Shown: positions 52,021 to 61,374, numbered from the stretch's first letter. The stretch: DNA of 64,000 bases from Draconibacterium sediminis (GCF_000949475.1 NZ_JRHC01000001.1:2418001-2482000); one strand, 5' to 3'. The notes: generated by a model from the sequence alone, not told the origin. Numbers and translations are program-made.

Positions 52021-52701
52021 ATGAAACACTATACTAAACATCCGAAGCATTTTGTAGCAGTTGATTGCGTTATACTGGGGTACGACGAAGGGGAACTTTG
52101 TTTGTTGCTTTATCCGCGGGGTTTTGAGCCGTCAAAAGGAGCGTGGTCGCTTATGGGAGGATTTGTTCAGGATGGAGAATCATCTGACAATGCCGCCAAG
52201 CGCGTATTAAAACAAACCATAGGCCTTGAAGATATTTTTATGCAGCAGGTGGCTGCATTTGCCAATCCTGATCGTGATCCGGAAGCAAGGGTAATTAGTC
52301 TTGCCTATTATGCTTTGGTGCGAATGGACGAACACGATAAAGCCTGTGTCAGAGAGAATGGTGCACATTGGTGGCCCATATCGGAACTGCCTGAAATGAT
52401 CTTTGATCATGGCAAAATGGTGGAACAGGCACTGGTAAAACTGCAACAGGAAGCCGGCTATCGTTTAATAGGAAAAGAACTGCTGGCCGACAAGTTTACC
52501 TTACTTCAATTACGCAAATTATACGAAGCTATATTTCAGCGTGAATTCGATCCCGGAAACTTCAGAAAAAAAATATTATCACTTGATGTGTTGGAGCGCC
52601 TGAATGAAAAAGATTTATCAGAATCAAAAAAAGGTGCTTTTTATTATACCTGTAAAAACGAAGTTACCGAGCGGGGCCTTGACCGAATTGTAAAAGTTTA
52701 A
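52021..52701 (+). CDS. araR: AraR-type Nudix-fold transcriptional regulator of arabinose use
   Basis: The 226-residue protein has an N-terminal Nudix fold and a C-terminal winged helix (LLQLRKLYEAIFQREFDPGNFRK), the NrtR-related architecture of the AraR regulator described in Bacteroides. The Nudix box is degraded: the region GGFVQDGESSDNAAKR continues VLKQTIG, so the REVxEE glutamates needed for hydrolysis are lost. That fits a sugar-sensing, non-catalytic domain. It is the first gene before araA (45 bp gap), and family knowledge says L-arabinose relieves repression. An inverted repeat over its -7 box suggests autoregulation. Confidence 0.9.
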   Translation: MKHYTKHPKHFVAVDCVILGYDEGELCLLLYPRGFEPSKGAWSLMGGFVQDGESSDNAAKRVLKQTIGLEDIFMQQVAAFANPDRDPEARVISLAYYALVRMDEHDKACVRENGAHWWPISELPEMIFDHGKMVEQALVKLQQEAGYRLIGKELLADKFTLLQLRKLYEAIFQREFDPGNFRKKILSLDVLERLNEKDLSESKKGAFYYTCKNEVTERGLDRIVKV

Positions 52702-52746
52702 AAGCATATAAGAGTAATATATACATTTAAAATAAAATCTAATAAT

Positions 52747-54258
52747 ATGAGCAGTACATTAAAAGAAATGGAAGTATGGTTTGTAACAGGTAGCCAACAC
52801 CTGTACGGGCCTAAAACATTGGAGCAGGTTGCAGAGCATTCAAAAGAAATTGCTGCTGCTTTTGACTCATCTACAGAAATTCCGGTAAAAGTTGTAGTTA
52901 AACCTACAGGAACCGGATCAAAAGAAATACACCGGATTTGTAAAGATGCAAACAGCAATGATAACTGTATTGGTATCATTACCTGGATGCACACATTCTC
53001 GCCTGCAAAAATGTGGATTCACGGTTTACAGGAACTTCGTAAACCAATTCTTCATTTACACACACAGTACAACAAAGAAATTCCATGGAACGAAATCGAC
53101 ATGGACTTTATGAACCTGAACCAGAGTGCACATGGCGACCGCGAATTCGGTCATATTATGGCTCGTATGCGTATGAACCGCAAAGTGGTTGTCGGTCACT
53201 GGCAAGATCCTAAAACAGTTCAGAAAATTGCTGTTTGGACACGTGTTGCTGCTGCTTTTGCCGATTCTCGCGATATGCTGATCATCCGTTTTGGTGACCA
53301 AATGAACAACGTTGCTGTAACTGATGGCGACAAAGTTGAAGCGGAAAGAGTTTTCGGATACCACGTTGATTACAGCCCGATTGGTGATTTGGTAAAAGTT
53401 CAGGATAACGTTTCAGACGAAGAAGTTGCCGAGCTGGTAAAAGTTTACGAGCAGGAATATGATTTTGCCGACAACTGTAAAGAAGGTGGCGAATTCCGCG
53501 CGCAGGTTGTTCATGCTGCACGTATTGAAATCGGTTTACGTCGTTTCCTGGAAAAGAAAGGTGCAAAAGCATTTACTACAAACTTTGATGATTTGGAAGG
53601 TGTTGATCAGTTACCTGGTTTGGCATCGCAGCGTTTAATGGCCGAAGGTTACGGTTTTGGCGCAGAAGGCGACTGGAAAACAGCAGCTTTATGCCGTCAG
53701 ATGTGGTTCATGAGCCAGGAGCTTCCTGAGTATAAAGGATGTTCATTCCTTGAAGATTATACATTGAATTTTGATGGTGAGAAGAGCGCCATCCTGCAAG
53801 CTCACATGTTGGAAGTTTGCCCGCTAATTGCCGATCATAAACCAAAATTGGAAGTTCACCCGCTGGGAATTGGTGGTAAAAACGATCCTGCACGTTTGGT
53901 ATTTACAAGTAAAACAGGCCCTGGTGTTGCCGCAACTGTTGTTGATATGGGCGACCGTTTCCGTATGATCGTAAATACTGTGGACTGTATCGACTCAAAA
54001 GAACTGCCTAAACTTCCGGTTGCAAGTGCACTTTGGATTCCTCAACCTAATTTCGAAGTAGGCGCTGCTGCATGGATTTTTGCCGGTGGTACACACCACA
54101 CCAGCTTCTCGTACGACTTAACCGTTGAATACATGGAAGATTTTGCTGAAATGACAGGTGTAGAATTTGTATTGATCGATAAAGACACTACCATTTCGGA
54201 GTTCAAAAAAGAACTGCGTTGGAACGATCTTTATTATCATTTGGCCAAAGGATTATAA
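52747..54258 (+). CDS. araA: L-arabinose isomerase
   Basis: This cytoplasmic 503-residue enzyme converts L-arabinose to L-ribulose, the first step of the pathway. The opening VWFVTGSQHLYGPKTLEQVA is the family signature, and the length is that of classical AraA (about 500). The metal-binding region (ALCRQMWFMSQEL, GCSFLEDYTLNF) and the C-terminal catalytic segment (WIFAGGTHHTSFSYDLT) are intact. It is followed 34 bp later by the sodium symporter gene. A coordinated araR-araA-symporter-araD-araB-galM unit is clear from the spacing. Confidence 0.97.
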   Translation: MSSTLKEMEVWFVTGSQHLYGPKTLEQVAEHSKEIAAAFDSSTEIPVKVVVKPTGTGSKEIHRICKDANSNDNCIGIITWMHTFSPAKMWIHGLQELRKPILHLHTQYNKEIPWNEIDMDFMNLNQSAHGDREFGHIMARMRMNRKVVVGHWQDPKTVQKIAVWTRVAAAFADSRDMLIIRFGDQMNNVAVTDGDKVEAERVFGYHVDYSPIGDLVKVQDNVSDEEVAELVKVYEQEYDFADNCKEGGEFRAQVVHAARIEIGLRRFLEKKGAKAFTTNFDDLEGVDQLPGLASQRLMAEGYGFGAEGDWKTAALCRQMWFMSQELPEYKGCSFLEDYTLNFDGEKSAILQAHMLEVCPLIADHKPKLEVHPLGIGGKNDPARLVFTSKTGPGVAATVVDMGDRFRMIVNTVDCIDSKELPKLPVASALWIPQPNFEVGAAAWIFAGGTHHTSFSYDLTVEYMEDFAEMTGVEFVLIDKDTTISEFKKELRWNDLYYHLAKGL

Positions 54259-54292
54259 TTAGAAACTAAATCAAAAAAATAAATCAACTTTT

Positions 54293-55972
54293 ATGGAATT
54301 ACTAGATTGGATTGTAATTGGCCTGTTTGGTGTTGCACTTATCGGCATTATCGTTTGGGTTTTAAGTCAGAAAGAAGAAACTTCAGGCGACTATTTCCTG
54401 GCAGGACGTGATGCCTCGTGGATTGCGATTGGAGCTTCGATTTTTGCTTCGAATATTGGATCAGAACACCTTATCGGATTGGCCGGTGCCGGTGCCTCAA
54501 GTGGTATGGCAATGGCACACTGGGAAATTCAGGGATGGATGATTCTGATTCTCGGCTGGGTGTTTGTACCTTTCTATTCACGAAGTATGGTGCTTACCAT
54601 GCCCGAGTTTTTGGAACGCAGATATAATCCCGAGTCAAGAACAGTATTATCACTTATTTCTTTGGTAAGTTATGTACTTACAAAGGTTGCAGTAACTGTT
54701 TATGCCGGAGGATTGGTATTCCAGCAGGTTTTCGGTATCGAAACCATGTGGGGAATCGATTTCTTCTGGATTTCGGCCATCGGTCTGGTTTTGTTGACTG
54801 CTCTTTATACCATTTTCGGAGGAATGAAATCGGTGTTATATACCTCGGTACTTCAAACGCCGATTCTGCTTGGTGGATCGTTGGTAATTGTGGTGCTTGG
54901 TTTAAAAGCCGTTGGTGGCTGGGATCAGGTTCTGGAAATTGCTGGTGCTACTCAGGTTAACGAATACGGCGACAGTATGATCAACCTGATAAGGGACAAC
55001 CGCGATGCCGACTTCCCATGGCTGGGTGCTTTAATCGGCTCCAGTATTATTGGTTTTTGGTATTGGTGTACCGACCAGTTTATTGTACAACGAGTACTCT
55101 CGGGTAAAAACGAAACACATGCCCGCCGGGGTACAATTTTCGGTGCTTACCTGAAATTATTGCCGGTATTTCTTTTCCTTATTCCCGGTATGATTGCTTA
55201 TGCAATGAGTGCCAAAGGAAACGTTATGCTGAACGGCGAATTATATACCTTGCCAAGTGCCGATGCTGCTTTCCCGTCGTTGGTGGCCCAGTTGCTGCCT
55301 GCCGGTATTAAAGGTTTGGTGGTATGTGGTATTTTGGCTGCTTTGATGAGTTCGCTGGCTTCGCTGTTTAACTCTTCGGCAATGTTGTTTACCATCGACT
55401 TCTACAAACGATTCAAACCGGAAACTCCGGAGAAAAAGCTTGTTAAAATCGGTCAGGTTGCAACAGTGGTAATCGTAATTCTGGGTATACTTTGGATTCC
55501 GATTATGAGAAGTATCGGTAATGTGCTTTACGAATACTTACAAGACGTGCAATCTGTTCTGGCTCCTGGTATTGCCGCAGCATTCCTGTTGGGTATTACA
55601 TGGAAACGTGCTTCAGCCGAAGGTGGATTCTGGGGACTGATGTCAGGATTTATAATTGGTATTACCCGTTTGGGTGCCAAAGTGTATTACGAGAACGTAG
55701 AGGGGGCAGCCGACAACTTGTTTAAAAGCCTGTTCTTCGATATGAACTGGTTGTTCTTCTGTGGATGGATGTTGTTGGTATGTTTGGTAGTAGTTATTGT
55801 TGTAAGTTTGTTAACCAAAGCGCCAAGTGCCGAAAAAATTCAGGGCTTGGTATTCGGAACCAATACACCCGAACAAAAAGCTGCTACTCGCGCCAGCTGG
55901 AATGGCTGGGATGTATTCCATACCGCTGTTATCCTTGGATTGACAGTAGCATTTTACATCTACTTCTGGTAA
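54293..55972 (+). CDS. Sodium:solute symporter (SSS family), probable arabinose importer
   Basis: The 559-residue inner-membrane protein has about fourteen helices. SSS hallmarks are DYFLAGRDASWIAIGASIFA followed by SNIGSEHLIGLAGAGASSG in helices 1-2, and YWCTDQFIVQRVLSGKNE with downstream ARRGTIFGAYLKLLPVFLF, as in SGLT-type sugar carriers. It couples sodium entry to sugar uptake. Position between araA and araD, with gaps of 34 and 17 bp, makes L-arabinose the likely substrate, although related carriers also take galactose or glucose. Confidence 0.92.
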   Translation: MELLDWIVIGLFGVALIGIIVWVLSQKEETSGDYFLAGRDASWIAIGASIFASNIGSEHLIGLAGAGASSGMAMAHWEIQGWMILILGWVFVPFYSRSMVLTMPEFLERRYNPESRTVLSLISLVSYVLTKVAVTVYAGGLVFQQVFGIETMWGIDFFWISAIGLVLLTALYTIFGGMKSVLYTSVLQTPILLGGSLVIVVLGLKAVGGWDQVLEIAGATQVNEYGDSMINLIRDNRDADFPWLGALIGSSIIGFWYWCTDQFIVQRVLSGKNETHARRGTIFGAYLKLLPVFLFLIPGMIAYAMSAKGNVMLNGELYTLPSADAAFPSLVAQLLPAGIKGLVVCGILAALMSSLASLFNSSAMLFTIDFYKRFKPETPEKKLVKIGQVATVVIVILGILWIPIMRSIGNVLYEYLQDVQSVLAPGIAAAFLLGITWKRASAEGGFWGLMSGFIIGITRLGAKVYYENVEGAADNLFKSLFFDMNWLFFCGWMLLVCLVVVIVVSLLTKAPSAEKIQGLVFGTNTPEQKAATRASWNGWDVFHTAVILGLTVAFYIYFW

Positions 55973-55989
55973 ATAAAAAAGAATAAATT

Positions 55990-56673
55990 ATGCTTGAACA
56001 GTTAAAAGAAGAAGTTTTTAAGGCGAACCTGGAACTGGTTGAACTCGACCTGGTAATTTTTACCTGGGGAAATGTGAGTGCTATCGATCGCGAAAAAGGT
56101 TTGGTGGTAATTAAGCCAAGCGGAGTTTCGTACGAAGATATGAAAGCCAGCGATATGGTGGTGGTTGACATGGAAGGAAATGTGGTTGAGGGAAATCTGA
56201 AATCATCGAGCGATACCGCAACTCACCTGGTGCTATACAAAGCTTTTGAAGGAATATCGGGAGTTGTACACACGCACTCGGCATGGGCAACCAGCTGGGC
56301 ACAGGCCGGAAGAAGCATTCCTGCGTTGGGGACAACACATGCCGATTATTTTTACGGTGCAATTCCTTGTACCCGTAAATTGACAGAGGAGGAGGTAGCT
56401 TCAGCATACGAAGTGGAAACCGGAAACGTAATAGTAGAAACTTTTGAAGGACTTGATCCGGTTGCAATTCCGGGAGTTCTGGTAAATAACCACGGCCCGT
56501 TTTCGTGGGGAACAAGTGCCCACAATGCCGTTCATAACGCAAAAGTTATGGAAGAAGTGGCAAAAATGGCACACACTACTTTACAGTTAACTCCGGGAGC
56601 TGAGATCGATCAATTTTTATTAGATAAGCATTACCTGCGCAAGCATGGTAAAAATGCATACTACGGACAGTAA
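55990..56673 (+). CDS. araD: L-ribulose-5-phosphate 4-epimerase
   Basis: The 227-residue class II aldolase-fold enzyme converts L-ribulose 5-phosphate to D-xylulose 5-phosphate, feeding the pentose phosphate pathway. The zinc ligands are His94 and His96 in [13 protein letters not shown] and His168 in NNHGPFSW. The start [20 protein letters not shown] is the standard substrate-binding opening. Length matches AraD (about 230). The neighbours araA and araB separate it from fuculose aldolase relatives. Confidence 0.96.
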   Translation: MLEQLKEEVFKANLELVELDLVIFTWGNVSAIDREKGLVVIKPSGVSYEDMKASDMVVVDMEGNVVEGNLKSSSDTATHLVLYKAFEGISGVVHTHSAWATSWAQAGRSIPALGTTHADYFYGAIPCTRKLTEEEVASAYEVETGNVIVETFEGLDPVAIPGVLVNNHGPFSWGTSAHNAVHNAKVMEEVAKMAHTTLQLTPGAEIDQFLLDKHYLRKHGKNAYYGQ

Positions 56674-56763
56674 TTGTCCATCAGTTACAAAAATTACAAG
56701 GACGGAAAGTTGGTGGAGAAGTGAATTCTTCACCCGCTTTTGCTCCTTTTTAAATCAAAAGAA

Positions 56764-58431
56764 ATGGCAAAATATACAATTGGACTGGATTATGGTTCTG
56801 ATTCGGTTCGTTCACTAATCGTAAACGTAGAGACCGGCGAAGAGGTAGCAAGCGTTGTGTTTGAATACCCGCGTTGGAAAAAAGGAGAATATTGCGATGC
56901 GCCAAACAACCAGTTTCGTCAGCATCCGAAAGATTATTTAGAAGGATTGGAGTACACCATCGTAGAGGCGCTGAAACAAGCTCCTGAAGGTGTGGCCGAA
57001 AATGTTGTGGGTATTTCTGTTGACACCACCGGATCAACGCCGGTAGCGGTCGACGAAAAAGGTACACCACTGGCATTAACTCCGGGTTTTGAAGAAAATC
57101 CAAATGCGATGTTCGTACTTTGGAAAGACCATACTGCAGTAAAAGAGGCGGCAGAAATTAACGAATTGGCTAAAAAATCGGATATCGATTTCACTAAATA
57201 CGAAGGTGGAATTTATTCGTCAGAGTGGTTTTGGGCCAAGTTATTGCATGTAACACGCGAAGATGCAGGTGTTTACCGTGCAGCCTATTCGTGGGTGGAA
57301 CATTGCGACTGGATTCCGGCAGTTCTTACCGGAAATACAAATCCAAAAACATTAAAAAGAAGCCGCTGTGCTGCGGGGCATAAAGCCATGTGGCACGAAG
57401 CTTTTGGTGGTCTGCCATCAGAAGAATTCCTGACTCAGCTTGACCCGATGTTAAGCGGATTAAAAGACCGTTTGTTTAAAGAAACATATACCTGCGATGT
57501 ATCGGCAGGAACACTGAGCGAAGAGTGGGCGAAGAAATTAGGCTTATCAACCAATGTGGTAATTGGGGTAGGAGCTTTCGATGCTCACCTGGGTGCTGTT
57601 GGTGCTCAAATCGAGCCTTATCATTTGTCGAAAGTTATGGGTACATCAACCTGCGATATGTTGATCGCACCGCTTGAAGAAGTGGGTGATAAACTGGTAA
57701 GCGGTATTTGTGGTCAGGTTGACGGATCGATCGTTCCCGGAATGTTAGGTTTGGAAGCCGGTCAGTCGGCATTTGGTGATATTTACGCCTGGTTCCGCCG
57801 TCTGCTGGAATGGCCAATCCAAAACATTTTGGCTGACTCTGATTTGATCGATGAGGCTACAAAGAAAAAGCTGATCGATGAAACTTCTGGTAAGATTATC
57901 GCAAAATTGAGCCAGGAAGCTGAAAAAATTCCAATCGCTGAAAGTGGAATTGTAGCATTGGACTGGATGAATGGTCGTCGTACTCCGGATGCCAACCAGG
58001 CATTAAAAGGAGCAATTATCGGTTTGAACCTTGGATCGGATGCACCACGTATTTTCCGTGCACTGGTTGAAGCTACTGCTTTTGGTTCAAAGGCAATTAA
58101 CGACCGCTTTATTTCTGAAGGAATCCGCATCGATGGCGTGATTGCACTGGGTGGTGTAGCAAAAAAATCGAAACTGGTGATGCAAATTGTTGCCGATGTA
58201 CTGGATATGCCAATTAAAGTGGCTCGTTCGGAACAGGCTTGTGCATTGGGTACCGCAATGGCAGCAGCAGTTGTAGCCGGTGTTTACGAAAATCTTGGCG
58301 AAGCGCAGGCAAAAATGGGTGGCGGATTTGAAATGGAATACCATCCAATTCCTGAAAATGTGGAGAAATACAAAGCGCTTTACGAGAAATACAACAAACT
58401 GGGTAAGTTTATTGAATTTGATTTGAATTAA
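56764..58431 (+). CDS. araB: Ribulokinase (FGGY family)
   Basis: The 555-residue cytoplasmic kinase phosphorylates L-ribulose. The N-terminal phosphate-binding loop reads TIGLDYGSDSVRSLIVN, and the second domain carries GVIALGGVAKKSKLVMQI (adenosine-binding). I use ATG 56764; the frame extends upstream to a TTG at 56740, which has no protein support. It is 90 bp after araD and 20 bp before galM. Length equals bacterial AraB (about 550-566), and ribulokinase is favoured over xylulokinase (about 490) by length and context. Confidence 0.95.
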   Translation: MAKYTIGLDYGSDSVRSLIVNVETGEEVASVVFEYPRWKKGEYCDAPNNQFRQHPKDYLEGLEYTIVEALKQAPEGVAENVVGISVDTTGSTPVAVDEKGTPLALTPGFEENPNAMFVLWKDHTAVKEAAEINELAKKSDIDFTKYEGGIYSSEWFWAKLLHVTREDAGVYRAAYSWVEHCDWIPAVLTGNTNPKTLKRSRCAAGHKAMWHEAFGGLPSEEFLTQLDPMLSGLKDRLFKETYTCDVSAGTLSEEWAKKLGLSTNVVIGVGAFDAHLGAVGAQIEPYHLSKVMGTSTCDMLIAPLEEVGDKLVSGICGQVDGSIVPGMLGLEAGQSAFGDIYAWFRRLLEWPIQNILADSDLIDEATKKKLIDETSGKIIAKLSQEAEKIPIAESGIVALDWMNGRRTPDANQALKGAIIGLNLGSDAPRIFRALVEATAFGSKAINDRFISEGIRIDGVIALGGVAKKSKLVMQIVADVLDMPIKVARSEQACALGTAMAAAVVAGVYENLGEAQAKMGGGFEMEYHPIPENVEKYKALYEKYNKLGKFIEFDLN

Positions 58432-58451
58432 TAACCAAAAAAATAGAACCT

Positions 58452-59573
58452 ATGAAGTACTTAGGAATTATGGCTTTAGTTTTAATGGTTTTTGGCTGTG
58501 CGCAGAAAGAAGCCTCAGTGGGACTATCAAGCGAAGATTTTGCGTTTGATAACAATGGGAAAACCATTGAGCTTTACACCCTAAAAAACGATAACGGCCT
58601 TGTTTGTCAGTTGACCAACTTTGGCGCAAGGGTGGTTAGTTTGTATGCTCCCGACAAAAATGGCGAGCTGGCAGATGTAATTGTTGGTTACGGTTCGGGT
58701 AAAGATTTTGTTGAAAAACCGGAGAATTTTTACGGAGCAGTAATCGGGCGTTACGGTAACCGCATTGGCGGTGCTGCATTCTCGATTGACAGTGTTGAAT
58801 ACCAGTTGCAGAAAAACGATGGCGCGAATCATCTACATGGTGGAACCAATGGTTTTCACCGCCAGGTTTGGGATGCCGAACAGTTAAGCGACACGGAAGT
58901 TGTTTTTAGTCTCGTTTCCCCTGATATGGAATCCGCTTACCCGGGTACTGTAAGCGTAAAAGTGAAATACCAGTTAACAGCGGCAAACGAACTGAAAATT
59001 GAATATTTTGCCACTACTGATAAAAAAACGGTATTGAATCTTACCAACCACTCGTATTTCAACTTAAAAGACGGTGGAAGAACTTCTATCAACGATCATG
59101 TGATGTATCTGAATGCTGATTATTATACTCCTGTTGATGGTGGTTTAATCCCAACAGGCGAGTTGGCTGCCGTTGCCGGAACACCATTCGATTTTACTAC
59201 TCCCACAGCCATTGGCGAACGTGTTGAAGCTGATGATGAGCAGTTAAAAGTTGGAGGTGGATATGACCACAACTGGGTTTTAAATACAGAGAGCGACGTA
59301 AGCACATTGGCTGCAAAAGTAGTTGACCCGGAGTCGGGTAGAGTACTGGAAGTATACACCAACGAACCGGGTATTCAGTTTTACGGCGGTAACTTCATTA
59401 ATGGAAGAACTGCCGGAAAAGAAGATATTAAATATGATTTCAGAAGTGCATTTTGTTTAGAAACACAACACTTCCCTGATACTCCAAATAAGCCTGAATT
59501 TCCAAGTGTTATTGTAAATCCGGGTGATGAGTACTATTCGGTTTGTATCTACAAATTTGGTGTTGAAGAATAG
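58452..59573 (+). CDS. galM: Aldose 1-epimerase (mutarotase), lipoprotein
   Basis: The 373-residue protein has a lipobox (VLMVFGCAQKE), so it is exported and anchored rather than cytoplasmic. Catalytic features of the GalM fold are present: NRIGGAAFSID, HLHGGTNGFHRQVWD with its His, LTNHSYFNL with the second His, YDHNWVL, and the base Glu in FCLETQHFPD near the C-terminus. It interconverts sugar anomers, here presumably arabinose or galactose freed in the periplasm before uptake by the symporter. It is the last gene of the ara operon, ended by the 59655 terminator. Confidence 0.93.
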   Translation: MKYLGIMALVLMVFGCAQKEASVGLSSEDFAFDNNGKTIELYTLKNDNGLVCQLTNFGARVVSLYAPDKNGELADVIVGYGSGKDFVEKPENFYGAVIGRYGNRIGGAAFSIDSVEYQLQKNDGANHLHGGTNGFHRQVWDAEQLSDTEVVFSLVSPDMESAYPGTVSVKVKYQLTAANELKIEYFATTDKKTVLNLTNHSYFNLKDGGRTSINDHVMYLNADYYTPVDGGLIPTGELAAVAGTPFDFTTPTAIGERVEADDEQLKVGGGYDHNWVLNTESDVSTLAAKVVDPESGRVLEVYTNEPGIQFYGGNFINGRTAGKEDIKYDFRSAFCLETQHFPDTPNKPEFPSVIVNPGDEYYSVCIYKFGVEE

Positions 59574-59654
59574 AAAACGAAAGATTTTTTGTTTTAAGTT
59601 AATTAATAGTTAGTTAAAGGTTCTGATTTGTTTTAGCAGGCAGGAAGAACCTAA

Positions 59655-59690
59655 AAAAAGGAGGTTGATTTCAACCTCCTTTTTGTTTTT
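59655..59690 (+). terminator. Strong intrinsic terminator of the ara operon
   Basis: A perfect 14-bp stem (AAAAAGGAGGTTGA and its complement) with a 2-base apex is followed by GTTTTTT, 82 bp after the galM stop. The symmetry would let it work in both directions. Confidence 0.92.
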
Positions 59691-59701
59691 TCAGTGAGAC
59701 C

Positions 59702-59849
59702 CAGATTACAGGAGAGAAACGAACTGTAATCTGATAGTCGAACTAATCCCGATAGCATAGCGTACCGGGATAAATGAGTTAATACTCCGATGCTTGCATC
59801 GTTTTTAACTAAATTCCGTGTTCATACCTCGTTAGCTCACTGCGAGGTA
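59702..59849. repeat. Cluster of four inverted repeats
   Basis: In 148 bp there are CAGATTACAG/CTGTAATCTG (59702-59711, 59724-59733, perfect 10 bp), ATCCCG/CGGGAT (59746-59751, 59766-59771), CGATGC/GCATCG (59788-59793, 59796-59801, followed by T5 and nested in GTTAA/TTAAC) and TACCTCG/CGAGGTA (59825-59831, 59843-59849). The cluster lies between convergent galM and a small secreted-protein gene, just past the galM terminator. Confidence 0.85.
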
Positions 59850-59851
59850 GT

Positions 59852-60226
59852 TCATTTTACACGTTTTAATGTTATTCCATCACCCGGAGGTGGACCTTGA
59901 GGACCGCCTTCCGGCATTTCTACTTTCAATTTAATTACTTCACCGTCCAGTTTTCCGGTGTGTTTAATGGTGAAGTCCATCATTTTAGTTTCGAACGAGA
60001 TGGAGTTGCCATCAACTTTTCCATTGCTGATTTCCTGGTCACCCATCGGAGTAGCAACGGTTCCCGTAAGTTGATCACCGTTTACTTTAAAATCGAAAGT
60101 AATCACCATGTCGCCGTCTGGCCCCATCGATGCTTGCCATTTCCCGGTAATACCTTCGCTTGCTGTTGCGCTGAAGCCCAACAAAAAGATAAATACCATT
60201 ACTGAAGAAAATAAGATTCTTTTCAT
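59852..60226 (-). CDS. Small secreted beta-rich protein of unknown function
   Basis: The 124-residue protein has a signal peptide (ILFSSVMVFIFLLGFSATA-SE). The mature part is short beta strands joined by G/N turns (GKWQASMGPDGDMVITFDF, QLTGTVATPMGDQEISNG), the pattern of a small lipocalin-like or jelly-roll barrel, ending in a Pro/Gly-rich loop (EGGPQGPPPGDG). I recognise no characterised homologue; similar stretches occur as add-on domains in Bacteroidota extracytoplasmic proteins. It is monocistronic. Its upstream region holds a 33-bp element also found before the TolC-MacAB operon, hinting at shared control. Confidence 0.75.
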   Translation of the reverse strand: MKRILFSSVMVFIFLLGFSATASEGITGKWQASMGPDGDMVITFDFKVNGDQLTGTVATPMGDQEISNGKVDGNSISFETKMMDFTIKHTGKLDGEVIKLKVEMPEGGPQGPPPGDGITLKRVK

Positions 60227-60339
60227 TGTTTTTGAAATTTTAAGTTATTAATCGGTATGTAGTTGGTATCGTTAATTTTTACGATCTCCTACATTTTTAA
60301 TTATTGTCAACAAGTTATTTATGAATCCGCTATTGAAGG

Positions 60340-60372
60340 AACATAATAGAAGAACCCGGGATTTTTATCGAT
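60340..60372 (-). promoter_or_regulatory. 33-bp element upstream of the small secreted protein, shared with 44258-44290
   Basis: It is ungapped and identical at 27 of 33 positions to the tolC element, with conserved blocks TCGATAAAA and GGTTCTTCTATT on the minus strand. It lies 114 bp before the gene start and in the same orientation as its partner. Confidence 0.55.
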
Positions 60373-60428
60373 AGAAAAGGTATTTTTATAGAAACTGTTT
60401 TTATATGAAAACGAATTCAGGTTACTAT

Positions 60429-61322
60429 TCACTGATTGATTATTGCCTGAATTTCAGCCATGTCGTATTTCGGTGTTGCCCCTGCTTTCGATGCCACAAA
60501 AGCTCCTGTTGCGCAGGCGAAGGTAATCGCTTCTGCATGTGATTTCTTTTGCAGGAATGCCGCTACCAACCCGGCAAGGAAAGCATCGCCGGCACCAACT
60601 GTGTCTACCGCGTTAACCTTAAATCCCGGATGCTCGTAAAACTTGTTTTCATAATACATGACTGCTCCTTTGTCGCCACGGGTAACACAAAGCATCTCTA
60701 CCTTGTAATGCTGAACAAACCATTTTATCAGTTCTTCCTCTGTTTTGCCCTCAATTCCGTTCCAGCCGGCAAAAACACGTAGTTCATCATCGTTTAGTTT
60801 TACAATGTCGGATTTGGCCAACAGAAGTTCCAGCACATCTTGTTTGTCGTAAGGTTGGCGCAGGTTTACATCAATTAATTTTACAGCATTGTTATCGAGT
60901 AATTTTAAAAGTGTTTCGCGTGTAGTTTGCTTGCGTGCTGCCAGTGAACCATAAATGATCAAACCTGTGTTTTGTGCTTTTTTAGCTAATTCATCGCTAA
61001 GCTGAATATTGTCCCAGGCCACCGGTTCACATATTTCGTATGAGGCATTGTTGTGCTCGTCGAGGTGAACCAGAACTTCACTGGTAGGCAAGTTTTCATC
61101 GGTTTGAATCAATGAGGTATCTACCTCAGAATTTTGCAAAAAGCCAAGGAGTTGCTGCCCCGCATCGTCATTACCAACCGAGCTGGCAATTGCGGCATTA
61201 AGGCCAATTGCGTTGAGGTGTAAAGCAACATTCATGGGAGCGCCGCCGGGTTTAGCTCCCGATGGAAGCCGGTCCCACAAAACCTCTCCAAAACATAGTA
61301 TTTCTTTATTTGTGATATTCAT
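60429..61322 (-). CDS. PfkB-family carbohydrate kinase, probable fructokinase
   Basis: The 297-residue cytoplasmic sugar kinase opens with ILCFGEVLWDRLPSGAKPGG, where the GG pair is the sugar-binding PfkB start motif. It ends with the PfkB ATP/anion-hole signature AVDTVGAGDAFLAGL carrying the catalytic Asp. Fructokinase fits best by overall likeness; 2-keto-3-deoxygluconate kinase is a real alternative given the pectin genes nearby. No sugar transporter adjoins it. Confidence 0.85.
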   Translation of the reverse strand: MNITNKEILCFGEVLWDRLPSGAKPGGAPMNVALHLNAIGLNAAIASSVGNDDAGQQLLGFLQNSEVDTSLIQTDENLPTSEVLVHLDEHNNASYEICEPVAWDNIQLSDELAKKAQNTGLIIYGSLAARKQTTRETLLKLLDNNAVKLIDVNLRQPYDKQDVLELLLAKSDIVKLNDDELRVFAGWNGIEGKTEEELIKWFVQHYKVEMLCVTRGDKGAVMYYENKFYEHPGFKVNAVDTVGAGDAFLAGLVAAFLQKKSHAEAITFACATGAFVASKAGATPKYDMAEIQAIINQ

Positions 61323-61374
61323 TTTTATTAGTCTATATTTTGTACTTCTCTTCTTTCAGCTTGTATTAAGGGGC

